64,000 bases of DNA from contig BPKJ01000003.1 of NCBI GenBank assembly GCA_026005075.1, forward strand, positions 302,639 through 366,638. The letters are read 5' to 3'. This document shows, in pieces, positions 26,401-39,771 of the stretch. Numbering within the stretch: the first letter of the stretch is position 1; every line of letters starts with the position of its first letter. The translations under genes and the position numbers were made by a program. The notes beneath the pieces were generated by a model. That model was not told the DNA's origin. It was given only the letters and a program-made list of their open reading frames with translations, and ran no database searches. Source of the stretch: Lysobacteraceae bacterium. GTDB lineage: Bacteria; Pseudomonadota; Gammaproteobacteria; Xanthomonadales; Xanthomonadaceae.

Positions 26401-27183
26401 GCCGAGGCCGCCACCCCGGCCTGCGATGCCGGCGCGGTCGAGGCCGGGATCCACCCCTGGCGGGGCTTCTGGCAGCCGCAGCGGGACGGCCATGGGATCG
26501 ACCTCCAGACCAGCGGCAACGTGCTCACCCTGCTCTGGTACACCTACGCCGAGGACGGCCAGCCCGTGGCCTACCTCGCTGCCGCGCCGCTGGTCGGAGC
26601 GCACTGGGAGGCCGATCTGCTGACCACGCGCAGGGATCCTGTGGACGGGACGATCCGCGAGCAGCTCGTCGGCCGGGTGCGTCTCGATTTCCAGTCCGAT
26701 ACCGAGGCCGTGCTCGGCTGGCAGTTCGAGGGCGGGCCGCCCGGCAGCGAGACCGTGCGCGCCCTGGACTTCGGGGGCGCGCCGCCCCGCCTCGAGGTGA
26801 CCGGAAGCTGGTACCCGCCGGCCGAGAGCGGGCATGGGGCGTCCATTGCGCGGCGCGGCGAGGTCACCGCCGTGGCCCTCTACTACTACGATGCCGGTGG
26901 CGTGCTGCGCTGGGCGCTGGGGCAGGGCGGCGCGGACGATGCCGTCCACGTCCCCCTGTTCAGCTACACCGGCTTCTGCCCCGACTGCGATGCGCTCGCG
27001 CGGCCGGTGCAGGCGCAGCCGGTGGGGGTCCTGGACCTCCATTTCCGCACGCCGCGGCAGTTGGCGCTCGAGGCCGATCTGCGCTACCCCGGTCCCGCAG
27101 GAGGGCACTGGCAGCGCAGCGAGGATTGCGAGCCGCTGACCGATCCCGTTGACAACCGTGCTGCGGCGGTGGGACGGCGCTGA
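23464..27183 (+). CDS. Large secreted M14 zinc carboxypeptidase with accessory C-terminal domains
   Basis: A 1239-residue exported peptidase starting at GTG 23464 inside the previous stop (GTGA). A signal peptide (residues 4-25) is followed by an M14 domain (about 45-400). The zinc motif is TTHAREW (His and Glu), the third ligand is in VDVHSF, and the catalytic Glu in LELEPQ. M14 enzymes remove C-terminal amino acids. About 650 residues without a known domain follow, including a hydrophobic beta-rich part similar to right-handed beta-helix proteins. The end carries two related blocks: GFWQPQRDGHGIDLQ with TLLWYTYAEDG, and GSWYPPAESGHGASI with ALYYYDAGG. The C-terminal part may bind the cell surface or substrate. 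Confidence 0.85.
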   Translation: MSRRRLRVLAGLVLAWAGASAAQVIHTYTESQTGSQRIPLGYPVPRPVASLTPVDGFRDHASLDARLRLLDADSEDLSGHEVGRTRAGRPVRAYVVSDPDAVDLEGRSEAAFFVNATTHAREWGSPEVATYLVERMVAGAQDRALVRYLLDNTRLVILPVHNVDGFLQTQRYPDRVVIGKDPRVPAQWPRDGRMRRKNMSGVDEQLETFADHLLGVDLNRNHPPFWGTTTQGGTLTNPEELTYRGPAPHSEPENLALVQAAELGPPSRMRLGVDVHSFSRVFFSSNTGRSRLNAIQTRLLSVLSGHHAAVPTASGAPNGVLYRDVPDPPNAGIGVAAEYFAYQWLVPAWTLELEPQESGAEYGGTGASHSGFILPASQVRRVREAWAESFLVAFYFMAGPPWLREVRLRDAGSGALLQRRWWQHDAGSGRRQLRVEDLAPLLAGQPVRAELVFSKPMRYRDPAGQLASLPGLDTAPFPAVRLVAADGTVQALDTQGGTWLGETGFARYRDDTFVFEFVPERSGRASLEVAMTDMTGLALDADPATPVDWRDGAWSGWEDADGVEGDLGGTDRRTAALDVAAAGDPLALTLERAPSRAGEGDVLRLRLRRDPARAAGTLWIGGALDGGVQVLDAWGEGEPAERDVLLPVPDDVLAEGAREVGWQLEVAGTGRRLLEGRVEVLDNDRPGQAVYRSRDELAAALAHLAQSPAPARELVLDGGRSYAASAQGGCASLVAQAPLRLWGNRASLVAAAPDCLLLEVGGSGTAVLADLVLDGAVEGLPAAPLITSTGVALEVERSVLRHARGHLIRADGPLRLHRVALLDATITAEAAVLAASLDVASSSALAIHSGRAPSDPLQPALLQATAAVSRVLGFSFDGFPSWLLRGPFELGGSVFLSEPAPVSASPRRCDATRSLGHNVFPSAEFSCFDYLDSDLDLAVGLPARAGPDLGWRPPVTGLLDRGGSCPAVDQRGAPRPQTLAEAATPACDAGAVEAGIHPWRGFWQPQRDGHGIDLQTSGNVLTLLWYTYAEDGQPVAYLAAAPLVGAHWEADLLTTRRDPVDGTIREQLVGRVRLDFQSDTEAVLGWQFEGGPPGSETVRALDFGGAPPRLEVTGSWYPPAESGHGASIARRGEVTAVALYYYDAGGVLRWALGQGGADDAVHVPLFSYTGFCPDCDALARPVQAQPVGVLDLHFRTPRQLALEADLRYPGPAGGHWQRSEDCEPLTDPVDNRAAAVGRR

Positions 27184-27199
27184 GGGTGGCTGAAAACGT

Positions 27200-27223
27200 G
27201 ACGGCCCGCCGAGGCGGGCCGTC
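27200..27223. terminator. Bidirectional hairpin between convergent M14 peptidase and pilH
   Basis: GACGGCCCGCC and GGCGGGCCGTC form an almost perfect inverted repeat. The gene-free gap between the two convergent stops is only about 60 bp, and A-rich sequence (TGAAAACG) precedes the hairpin, giving a short T-run on the minus strand. Confidence 0.75.
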
Positions 27224-27243
27224 CTGCGCCCGGGAAGCGGTGG

Positions 27244-27609
27244 CTAGCCGGGCAGGAGTTCCTTGACCAGCTTGATCAGCGCCGCCTCGTTGACCGGCTT
27301 GGTCAGGTAGGCCTTGGCGCCCTGCCGCATGCCCCAGACCTTGTCGGTCTCCTGATCCTTGGTGGTGATCAGGATGATGGGGATGTGGGCGGTGGAGGGT
27401 TCCTTGGCGATCGAACGGGTGGCCTGGAATCCGTTGAGGTTGGGCATCACCACATCCATCAGGATGAGGTCGGGGATCTCGCGCTTGGCGATCTCCACGC
27501 CCTGCTGGCCGTCCTCGGCAGTAAGGATTTCGTGGCCCAGCTTCTCGACGATGCGCCGCATGCCCATGAGCTGCGAGGGCGAATCGTCGACGATCAGAAC
27601 GCGTGCCAT
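27244..27609 (-). CDS. pilH: Twitching-motility response regulator PilH
   Basis: A 121-residue stand-alone receiver domain with no output domain. The acidic pocket (VDDSPSQL), phosphorylation site DLILMDVVM, Thr in ILITTKDQETDKVWG and Lys in YLTKPVNE are all present. The extended ITTKDQETDKVWGMRQGAK is characteristic of PilH, which regulates the type IV pilus Chp/Pil chemotaxis-like system, probably as a phosphate sink or retraction control. The rest of the pil-chp genes are not in the window. The ATG at 27609 follows AGGAG at good spacing. Confidence 0.88.
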   Translation of the reverse strand: MARVLIVDDSPSQLMGMRRIVEKLGHEILTAEDGQQGVEIAKREIPDLILMDVVMPNLNGFQATRSIAKEPSTAHIPIILITTKDQETDKVWGMRQGAKAYLTKPVNEAALIKLVKELLPG

Positions 27610-27716
27610 GAGGTCTCCTGGTCAGTCCATGCCGCCCATGCGGCCAAGGGCCGATGATAGCGCCAACACTGCCGGGCCGACATAGGAGCGCTTCGCGGTT
27701 CGGTCCAGCGGCCCGC

Positions 27717-28721
27717 TCAGGCGCCGATGCGGACCAGGGTACGGCCGAACGAGTCGCCCTTGAGCATGCCCTCGAACACCCGGGGCAGGTCCTCGAGCCC
27801 GATCTCGCGGGTGAGGATGCGGTCGAGGTGGGCGGGCTTCCAGTCGCCTGCGAGGCGTTCCCAGATCCGCTCGCGGATCGGCCTTGCGGTGCCGGCCGAG
27901 GCGATGCCGAGCAAGGACACACCGCGGATGATCAGCGGCATGACCGTGGTCGCGAGCGCGGATCCGCCAGCCAGTCCGCAGCAGGCGATGTTGCCGTAGG
28001 GGCGGATGACCCGGGTCAGCCCGGCGAGCATCTCGTCGCCGACGTTGTCCACGGCTCCGGCCCAGATCGCCTTCTCCAGCGGGTTCTGGCCCCAGTGCAG
28101 GTCCTTGCGGCAAATGACCTGGCGGGCGCCCAGCGCGGTCAGGAAGTCGAGCTGCTCGATCTTGCCGGTGATCGCATGCACCTCGTAGCCGGCACGGGTG
28201 AACACGTCGATGGCCAGCATGCCGACGCCGCCGGTGGCGCCGGTCACCACCACCGGGCCCATCTCCGGGCGCTGGTCGTTCTGCTCCATGCGGTACAGGG
28301 CCAGCGCGGCGGTGAAGCCGGCGGTGCCGAGCACCATGCTCTCCTTCAGGCTCAGGCCGCTGGGCAGGGGGATGGCCCAGCGCGCCTCCAGCCGGACGTA
28401 TTCCGAATAGCCGCCGTCGCGGGTCTCGGACAGGCCGCAGCCGGTGCAGAGCACCGCATCGCCCTCGCGGAAGGCCGGGTCGGTCGAGGCCACCACGTGG
28501 CCGGCCACGTCGATGCCGCCGTTGAGCGGGAACCGGCGCAGGATCTTGCCCTTGCCGGTGCCGGCCAGGGCGTCCTTGTAGTTCACCGAGGAATAGGCGA
28601 CGCGGACCAGGACCTCGCCCTCCGAGAGCGCATCGAGGCGAAGCGATTCGATGCCGGCACGGTAGTCGCCGGGGCCGGAGGAGTGGATGCGGAAGGCGCG
28701 AAAGGTCTCGGGCACGGTCAT
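27717..28721 (-). CDS. acuI: YhdH/AcuI-type acryloyl-CoA reductase (MDR quinone oxidoreductase family)
   Basis: A 334-residue zinc-free medium-chain dehydrogenase. The substrate domain has SVNYKDALAGTGKGKI and GGIDVAGHV; the NADPH-binding Rossmann motif is VTGATGGVGMLAI near residue 155. The full pattern matches YhdH/AcuI, an NADPH-dependent acryloyl-CoA reductase that removes toxic acrylyl-CoA. Members are also loosely annotated as quinone oxidoreductases, so the substrate is an inference. It is alone between pilH and the LOG gene, all on the minus strand. Confidence 0.85.
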   Translation of the reverse strand: MTVPETFRAFRIHSSGPGDYRAGIESLRLDALSEGEVLVRVAYSSVNYKDALAGTGKGKILRRFPLNGGIDVAGHVVASTDPAFREGDAVLCTGCGLSETRDGGYSEYVRLEARWAIPLPSGLSLKESMVLGTAGFTAALALYRMEQNDQRPEMGPVVVTGATGGVGMLAIDVFTRAGYEVHAITGKIEQLDFLTALGARQVICRKDLHWGQNPLEKAIWAGAVDNVGDEMLAGLTRVIRPYGNIACCGLAGGSALATTVMPLIIRGVSLLGIASAGTARPIRERIWERLAGDWKPAHLDRILTREIGLEDLPRVFEGMLKGDSFGRTLVRIGA

Positions 28722-28790
28722 CGTCGGATCCAGCAGCTGGAAAGGCGGGCAGGATACCAGCGCATACGTCCTCGGCAGCAGGGGTCGGCC

Positions 28791-29384
28791 TCAGCGCGGG
28801 TCGGTGCGGCGCTTGGCGTCGAGCCAGGTCATCGCCTGTGCCGGCCGGTAGGCGGCCAGCCACGGGAACAGCGCGGCGGGATCGTCGCCGTGCCACAGGT
28901 CGGCGCGCTGGTCGGGGTGCAGGAAGCCGCGCTCCACCATGCGGTCGAGCATCGCCATCAGCGGCTCCCAGTAGCCGTCGACGTCGAGGAAGGCGCAGGG
29001 CTTCTCGCCCAGCCCGAGCTGCCGCCAGGTCAGCATCTCGAACATCTCGTCGAGCGTCCCGAAGCCGCCGGGAAGCGCGACGAAGCCATCGGCAAGGTCG
29101 AACATGCGTCGCTTGCGGGCGTGCATGGAAGGCACCACCTCCAGTCGGCTCAGCCCCGAATGGGCCACCTCGAGGCGTTCGAGGTGCTCGGGAATGACCC
29201 CGATGACCTCGCCGCCGTGGCCGAGCACGGCGTCGGCCAGCACGCCCATCAGACCGACCCGGCCGCCGCCGTAGACCAGGGCGAGTCCGGCCTCGGCGAT
29301 CCTGCGCCCGAGATCCGCCGCCGCTGCGGCGTAGCGAGGATCGTGGCCCGCACTGGAGCCGCAGTAGACGCAAAGACGCTGCAT
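28791..29384 (-). CDS. LOG family protein (TIGR00730, cytokinin riboside 5'-monophosphate phosphoribohydrolase-like)
   Basis: A 197-residue Rossmann-fold protein. It begins with RLCVYCGSSAG, then GGGRVGLMGVLADA, and carries the active-site motif PGGFGTLDEMFEMLTW. LOG proteins hydrolyse the N-glycosidic bond of nucleoside 5'-monophosphates, releasing the base; bacterial members act on AMP or cytokinin nucleotides. The ATG at 29384 is used; a long upstream extension overlaps lpdA and lacks conserved sequence. It is the last gene of the 2-oxoglutarate dehydrogenase cluster, 55 bp from lpdA. Confidence 0.9.
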   Translation of the reverse strand: MQRLCVYCGSSAGHDPRYAAAAADLGRRIAEAGLALVYGGGRVGLMGVLADAVLGHGGEVIGVIPEHLERLEVAHSGLSRLEVVPSMHARKRRMFDLADGFVALPGGFGTLDEMFEMLTWRQLGLGEKPCAFLDVDGYWEPLMAMLDRMVERGFLHPDQRADLWHGDDPAALFPWLAAYRPAQAMTWLDAKRRTDPR

Positions 29385-29439
29385 CGCAAGGGTCCAGGCA
29401 CCGGGGCGGGAGAGGCCCGTCCCGGTGGCTTCGAGGGAC

Positions 29440-30939
<1,500 letters not shown>

Positions 30940-30950
30940 TCACGGCAGGG

Positions 30951-32168
30951 TCAGAGTCCGAGCAGCATCTTGGCCGGATTCTCGAGCTGGTTCTTGATGT
31001 CGACCAGGAACAGCACCGCGTCCTTGCCGTCGATGATGCGGTGGTCGTAGGAGAGCGCGACGTACATCATCGGCGCGATCACGACCTGCCCGTTGCGCGC
31101 GATGGGGCGTTCCTTGATCGCATGCATGCCGAGGATGGCCGACTGCGGCGGGTTGACGATCGGCGTGGACATCAGCGAACCGAAGGTGCCGCCGTTGGTG
31201 ATGGTGAAGGTTCCGCCCTGCAGATCCTCCAGCTTCAGGCTGCCCTTGCGTGCCGCCTCGGCGTAGTCGGCGATCGCCTTCTCGACCTCGGCGAAGCTCA
31301 TCTGCTCGACGTTGCGCAGCACCGGCGTGACCAGCCCGCGGTCGGTCGCGACCGCGATCGAGATGTCGGCGTAGCCGTGGTAGATGATGTCGTTGCCGTC
31401 CACCGAGGCGTTGATGATGGGATGGCGCTGCAGGGCATTGGCCGCCGCCTTGGCGAAGAAGCTCATGAAGCCGAGGCGCACGCCATGGGTCTTCTCGAAC
31501 TGCTCCTTGAGCTCGCTGCGGAGCTTCATCACCGCGCCAAGGTCGATCTCGTTGAACGAGGTCAGCATCGCGATGGAGTTCTTGGACTGCATCATCCGTT
31601 CGGCGATGCGCGCCCGCATCCGCGTCATCGGCACGCGCTGCTCCGGCCGCGGCCCGGCCGCGACGCCCGCCGCGGCAGCGGACGAGGCGCCGTCCGAGTC
31701 CGGCTTGTCCATGTGGCGCAGCAGGTCCTCCTTGGTCACGCGGCCGCCGCGGCCGGTGCCCTCGACCTTCGACGGATCGATGCCATGCTGCTCGGCGACG
31801 CGGCGTGCGGCGGGCGAGAGCTCGCTGGTGTCGACCTTGGCCGGCGCTGCCTGCGGCTTCTCGGCCGCCGCGGCCTTGGGTGCGGGCTTGTCGTCCCGCG
31901 CCGCATCCCCGGCGGACGCCTCGGCCACCGCGCCTTCACGGATGCGCGCCACCACCTGCTCCGCGGTCACGGTTTCCCCGGCCTCGCAGAGGATCTCCTC
32001 CAGCACGCCGTCCACCGGCGCGGGCACGTCGAGCACCACCTTGTCGGTCTCGAGATCGAGCAGGACCTCGTCACGGCGGACCGCATCGCCGACCTTCTTG
32101 TGCCAGGCCGCGATCACGGCGTCCGACACCGATTCGGGCAGCACGGGGACTTTGACTTCGATGCTCAT
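30951..32168 (-). CDS. sucB: Dihydrolipoyllysine-residue succinyltransferase (E2 of 2-oxoglutarate dehydrogenase)
   Basis: A 405-residue E2 subunit. The N-terminal lipoyl domain (residues 1-75) has the lipoylated Lys in LETDKVVLD. An Ala/Pro/Lys linker leads to the peripheral subunit-binding domain near 120-150 ([29 protein letters not shown]). The catalytic core ends in [13 protein letters not shown], with the active-site His and Asp. It forms the core of the complex that turns 2-oxoglutarate into succinyl-CoA. It is 54 bp downstream of sucA and upstream of lpdA. Confidence 0.96.
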   Translation of the reverse strand: MSIEVKVPVLPESVSDAVIAAWHKKVGDAVRRDEVLLDLETDKVVLDVPAPVDGVLEEILCEAGETVTAEQVVARIREGAVAEASAGDAARDDKPAPKAAAAEKPQAAPAKVDTSELSPAARRVAEQHGIDPSKVEGTGRGGRVTKEDLLRHMDKPDSDGASSAAAAGVAAGPRPEQRVPMTRMRARIAERMMQSKNSIAMLTSFNEIDLGAVMKLRSELKEQFEKTHGVRLGFMSFFAKAAANALQRHPIINASVDGNDIIYHGYADISIAVATDRGLVTPVLRNVEQMSFAEVEKAIADYAEAARKGSLKLEDLQGGTFTITNGGTFGSLMSTPIVNPPQSAILGMHAIKERPIARNGQVVIAPMMYVALSYDHRIIDGKDAVLFLVDIKNQLENPAKMLLGL

Positions 32169-32222
32169 GGGGCACTTTCCTGGCAGTTGGATGGGGTGGA
32201 CCGCAACGGATGTGGAGGGGGG

Positions 32223-35060
<2,838 letters not shown>

Positions 35061-35143
35061 GATGCGCCTTGCCCGGTGCGGGGCGATGCCGGGTCCTTGG
35101 AGATGCGGTGGGCGGGAGGCGGAGCGGGCCGCCGGGGCCCGCG

Positions 35144-35149
35144 ATTATA
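35144..35149 (-). promoter_or_regulatory. -10 box upstream of the sucAB-lpdA operon
   Basis: A perfect TATAAT on the minus strand lies 84 bp before the sucA start. No good -35 hexamer is present at 16-18 bp, so the promoter may need an activator. Confidence 0.45.
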
Positions 35150-35205
35150 GCGGGCTTGCCTGTACCAAAGGCAGCCTCGCCGCCTCGGACGCGAGCGCGA
35201 GGCGG

Positions 35206-36132
35206 CTAGAGCGACTGCGCGCGGAGGATCGCGGCCGGCTGGGCGCGCTCCCAGCAACGGCGGAACAGCTCCGACCATTCCCGATGCAGGCCCGGGGCAT
35301 GGCGCCAGAAGCTGCCCTCCATGCGGCTGGCCAGGGGCCGCAGCAGCAGCCCGGCCCGGTCGTTGAGCAGCCACGCCGCGGCCAGCGCGGCCGACTCCTC
35401 GTCCTCGGCGGTCTGCCGCACCGGCATCGCCGTGGGCAGGCGCTGGGCGAGGGCCAGCAGCGGGGCCCCCTCGCGCAGGGCGGTCTCCGGGTCCTGGACG
35501 AGGATGCGCAGCTCCGCACCGCGTCCGGCGGTGGCGATGCGGCGCAACTCGGCCAGCACCTCCTCGCCATGGAACAGCTCGGGGTCCATGGCCCGGGTGC
35601 AGATGCAGAGTTGCCGGCGGGTGTCGGCGAGCAGGGTCCGCAGCGCGTTGCGGCAGCCCGCCACGTCCTCGAACTCGACCTCGTCCGGCGCGACGCGGCC
35701 GGACGGCTGCGAGCGGGCGAGCGCCGGCAGGTCGTCCAGCGTCCGCGCGAGGATGGCGGTGCCGGGTTGCGGCTCCAGCCCTGCGGCGCGCAGGGCGGCC
35801 TCGGAGGTGCCCCCGGCCTCGGCCCACACCCGCTCCAGCCGCCGCTGGCGGGCGAGGTCGAGGAGGCGGACGACCAGCGCCTCGGCCACGCCGCGGTCGC
35901 GCCAGTCCGGCAGCACCGCGATCCGGTCGATGCGGCCGTCGGCATGGAGCCGCGCGGTGCCGGCCGGCCGGCCGCGATCGTCCCTCGCCAGCACGTGCAG
36001 GGCCGCGGCATCGTCCGCGTCCCAGTCCGCCGTCGCATCCTGCAGGGCCTCGCTGCGCAGCGCCACGAGAATGGCGCGCTCCTGCCGGGGGTCTGCCGGC
36101 TCCACGGAAAAGCCTTCCGCGATCGTGCTCAT
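35206..36132 (-). CDS. GNAT acetyltransferase fused to a PLD-like (DUF7931-type) domain
   Basis: A 308-residue protein. Residues about 20-140 form a GNAT domain with the acetyl-CoA loop region RIDRIAVLPDWRDRGVAEALV, corresponding to motif A (V-x-P-x-x-R-G-x-G/A). The C-terminal half (about 165-305) has FEDVAGCRNALRTLL, LCICTRAMDPELF and LRILVQDPE, resembling a phospholipase-D-like or DUF7931 domain without a visible HKD motif. The substrate is unknown. The ATG at 36132 overlaps the stop of the JmjC-type gene by 4 bp (ATGA), so the two are coupled. Confidence 0.7.
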   Translation of the reverse strand: MSTIAEGFSVEPADPRQERAILVALRSEALQDATADWDADDAAALHVLARDDRGRPAGTARLHADGRIDRIAVLPDWRDRGVAEALVVRLLDLARQRRLERVWAEAGGTSEAALRAAGLEPQPGTAILARTLDDLPALARSQPSGRVAPDEVEFEDVAGCRNALRTLLADTRRQLCICTRAMDPELFHGEEVLAELRRIATAGRGAELRILVQDPETALREGAPLLALAQRLPTAMPVRQTAEDEESAALAAAWLLNDRAGLLLRPLASRMEGSFWRHAPGLHREWSELFRRCWERAQPAAILRAQSL

Positions 36133-37322
36133 GCCCGCTCCCGTCGAGGTCGTCGCAGCACCAGCTTGCCAGCATGCAGCCATTCGAGCACCCGTTCCTG
36201 CCCGGCAGGGTCGAGGGCGAGGAAGCCGGCGCGGTCGAGCGGTACCCCGCTGCACAGCCGTTGTGCGGTCGCGACCTCGGCCGGGCTTGCGCTGCCGTCG
36301 GCGAAGAGCAGGGCCCCGCGGCGGGTGCGGGTCCATGCGATGCGGGCAAAGGGATGCGGCAGGATGCACGCGCCGGCCTCGAGCTCGCGGTGCAGCCGCG
36401 CAAGGCCGATCCGCCGCGGAGGCGGGCTGGCGAGGCCCGAGGAACGGTAGCGGGTGATCATCGCGCCGAACCAGGTGGCCAGCTCGTCGTCGTCGAGCGC
36501 GACCGCACGCTGCAGCTGCGCACGCACCCTGGCCAGCGCGGCGCGGTCGACGAGGCCGGGGTCGCGGGCGGGGCGCAGGCCGGGGTCGGCGTAGCGCGGG
36601 CCGTCCTCGTCGCGTTCGAGGTGCTCGGCGAGGTCGGCGAGCATCTCGGCCAGGGAGGGCGCACGCAGCCCGACCGAGAAGGTCATGCAGGCATCGACCG
36701 CCTCGCCGTGGTGGGGCACGCCGGGGGGCAGGTAGAGCATGTCCCCCGGCTCCAGCACCCAGTCGTGGCTGGGCCGGAAACGCTGCAGCAGCTTGAGCTC
36801 CTGGCCCGGCCGGAACGCTCGCGGCGGGTCGGGGGAGGCGTCGATCCGCCAGCGACGCCGGCCCCGCCCCTGGATCAGGAACACGTCGTACTGGTCGACG
36901 TGCGGGCCCACCGAGCCGCCGGGTGCGGCAAAGCTGACCATCACGTCGTCCAGCCGCCAGCGCGGCAGGAAGGCGAAGCCATCCAGCAGCGCGGCCACGT
37001 CGGCATCCCACTTGTCCACGTCCTGCACCAGCAGGGTCCAGTCGCGCCGGGGCAGGGTGGGGAAGCGATCCTCGGCGAAGGGGCCGTGCTCGACCGTCCA
37101 GGCATCGCGCTGGCGGTCGTGGCAGACCAGCCGGGCGAGGGCCAGTTCCTCGCAGGCAAGGCCGGCGAGGTCCTCCGGCGTCAAGGGCTCGCGCCACGGC
37201 GCCAGCGCGCCGCGGACCAGCAGCGGCCGTCGCTGCCAGTAGTCACGCAGAAAGCGAGCGGGGGCCATGCCGAGCAGGCCGCGGCGCCCGGCCGTGACCT
37301 CGATCGGCAGCGCGTCGGCCAC
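36129..37322 (-). CDS. JmjC/cupin ribosomal oxygenase, RoxA (YcfD) family
   Basis: A 397-residue 2-oxoglutarate- and Fe(II)-dependent oxygenase. The iron motif HxD is in SVGPHVDQYDVF and the distal His in VPHHGEAVD, both after the MLYLPPG strand typical of the family. RoxA/YcfD hydroxylates an Arg in ribosomal protein L16. The C-terminal half is the winged-helix and dimerisation region. The start is taken as GTG 37322, one base after the purB stop; a TTG at 37352 would lie inside purB. It is part of a purB-roxA-GNAT operon. Confidence 0.85.
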   Translation of the reverse strand: MADALPIEVTAGRRGLLGMAPARFLRDYWQRRPLLVRGALAPWREPLTPEDLAGLACEELALARLVCHDRQRDAWTVEHGPFAEDRFPTLPRRDWTLLVQDVDKWDADVAALLDGFAFLPRWRLDDVMVSFAAPGGSVGPHVDQYDVFLIQGRGRRRWRIDASPDPPRAFRPGQELKLLQRFRPSHDWVLEPGDMLYLPPGVPHHGEAVDACMTFSVGLRAPSLAEMLADLAEHLERDEDGPRYADPGLRPARDPGLVDRAALARVRAQLQRAVALDDDELATWFGAMITRYRSSGLASPPPRRIGLARLHRELEAGACILPHPFARIAWTRTRRGALLFADGSASPAEVATAQRLCSGVPLDRAGFLALDPAGQERVLEWLHAGKLVLRRPRRERA

Positions 37323-37323
37323 G

Positions 37324-38790
<1,467 letters not shown>

Positions 38791-39735
38791 TCAGTCCTCG
38801 GCGGGAATCTCCACCCGGCCGCGCACGCCGTGGTGCTCGACGTCTCCGGAGCCGATCGCCCCGACGCGGAGATCGCCACCGATGCCGTCGGCAAGCAGCG
38901 TTCCCGAGTCGATGGCGCCGACCTCGACGCCGCCGCCGACCGAGGATGCGTGCACGTCCCCGGAGCCGATGCTCGCGACGCGGACCTCGCCCGCGACCTT
39001 CTCCAGCTCGAGGTCGCCCGAGCCGATCGCGCCGACCTCCACGTCGCCGGCGATGTCGCGCAGCTCGGCGTCGCCCGAGCCGATGCTTGCGATGCGGACA
39101 TCGCCGCGCACGCCGCGGACGCTCAGATCCCCCGAATCCAGGGAGTTGACCGTGAGCGCGCCCACCTCCGCGATGCTCACGTCCCCCGACCCGACCACGA
39201 CCGTCGCCGTCTGCTCGAGGCGCTCGACCCAGGCATCGCCCGAGTCGAGCGAGAGGGTGAGGCTGCCCGCGTCGCGGACGACGATTTCGCCCGAGCCGAC
39301 CGCGGCCTCGATCTTCTGCGAGCCCTTGAGGCTGGCCTCGCCGTCCTCGACCGCCACTGCAACAGCGATGTCCGCGGGCAGGCTCGCCTCGACCGCGAGG
39401 TAGGCATGGAACGGCCTGAAGAAGATGCCGGTTCGGGCGGCCGCGGAATCGAGCTCGATGCGCAGCTCGTCGCCGACGCGTTGCTGGCGCACCACGAGCT
39501 GCGGCAGCCGATCCTCCTTCGAGCTGCAGGCGAGGCTGTGCAGGCGTGCCGGGCCCTCCGCGGCGTGGATGCGCAGGCGGTTGGATCCGACCTCGAAGCG
39601 CACCCGCCGCGCGCCCTCGAGGTCGAGCGTAAGGTTCTCCTCGCGCTTGAAGTCACAGGGTCGGGCGAGCGCGGCACCGGGCAGGACCAGCGCGGTCGCA
39701 AGGGCGAGCACGAGCGTTGAGGGGAGCCGGTGCAT
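38791..39735 (-). CDS. Secreted DUF4097-type beta-repeat protein
   Basis: A 314-residue exported protein with a signal peptide (LPSTLVLALATALVLPGAALA). The second half is a series of about ten short repeats of the form VxVxxIGSGDxxLxxVxGxV (for example VRIASIGSGDAEL and VEVGAIGSGDLEL), which build a right-handed beta-helix like DUF4097/DUF2807 putative auto-transporter adhesin heads. Function is unknown; such proteins often sit beside stress or ABC transport genes. The ribosome site ACGGAGG precedes the ATG at 39735. It is 36 bp downstream of the ABC permease on the same strand and is probably part of that operon. Confidence 0.75.
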   Translation of the reverse strand: MHRLPSTLVLALATALVLPGAALARPCDFKREENLTLDLEGARRVRFEVGSNRLRIHAAEGPARLHSLACSSKEDRLPQLVVRQQRVGDELRIELDSAAARTGIFFRPFHAYLAVEASLPADIAVAVAVEDGEASLKGSQKIEAAVGSGEIVVRDAGSLTLSLDSGDAWVERLEQTATVVVGSGDVSIAEVGALTVNSLDSGDLSVRGVRGDVRIASIGSGDAELRDIAGDVEVGAIGSGDLELEKVAGEVRVASIGSGDVHASSVGGGVEVGAIDSGTLLADGIGGDLRVGAIGSGDVEHHGVRGRVEIPAED

Positions 39736-39771
39736 GAGAACCTCCGTGGTCGGGAAACGGGTGCAGGCGGG

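Noticed and set aside
21451..27108. A 1885-codon open frame on the minus strand opposite the M14 peptidase region.
   Set aside because: It is antisense to four well-supported genes and has no recognisable motifs; long antisense frames are common at this GC.
35206..37197. One 663-codon protein covering both the GNAT fusion and the region opposite the oxygenase reading.
   Set aside because: The N-terminal 350 residues are an out-of-frame shadow of the JmjC-type gene, and the real start is the ATG at 36132.
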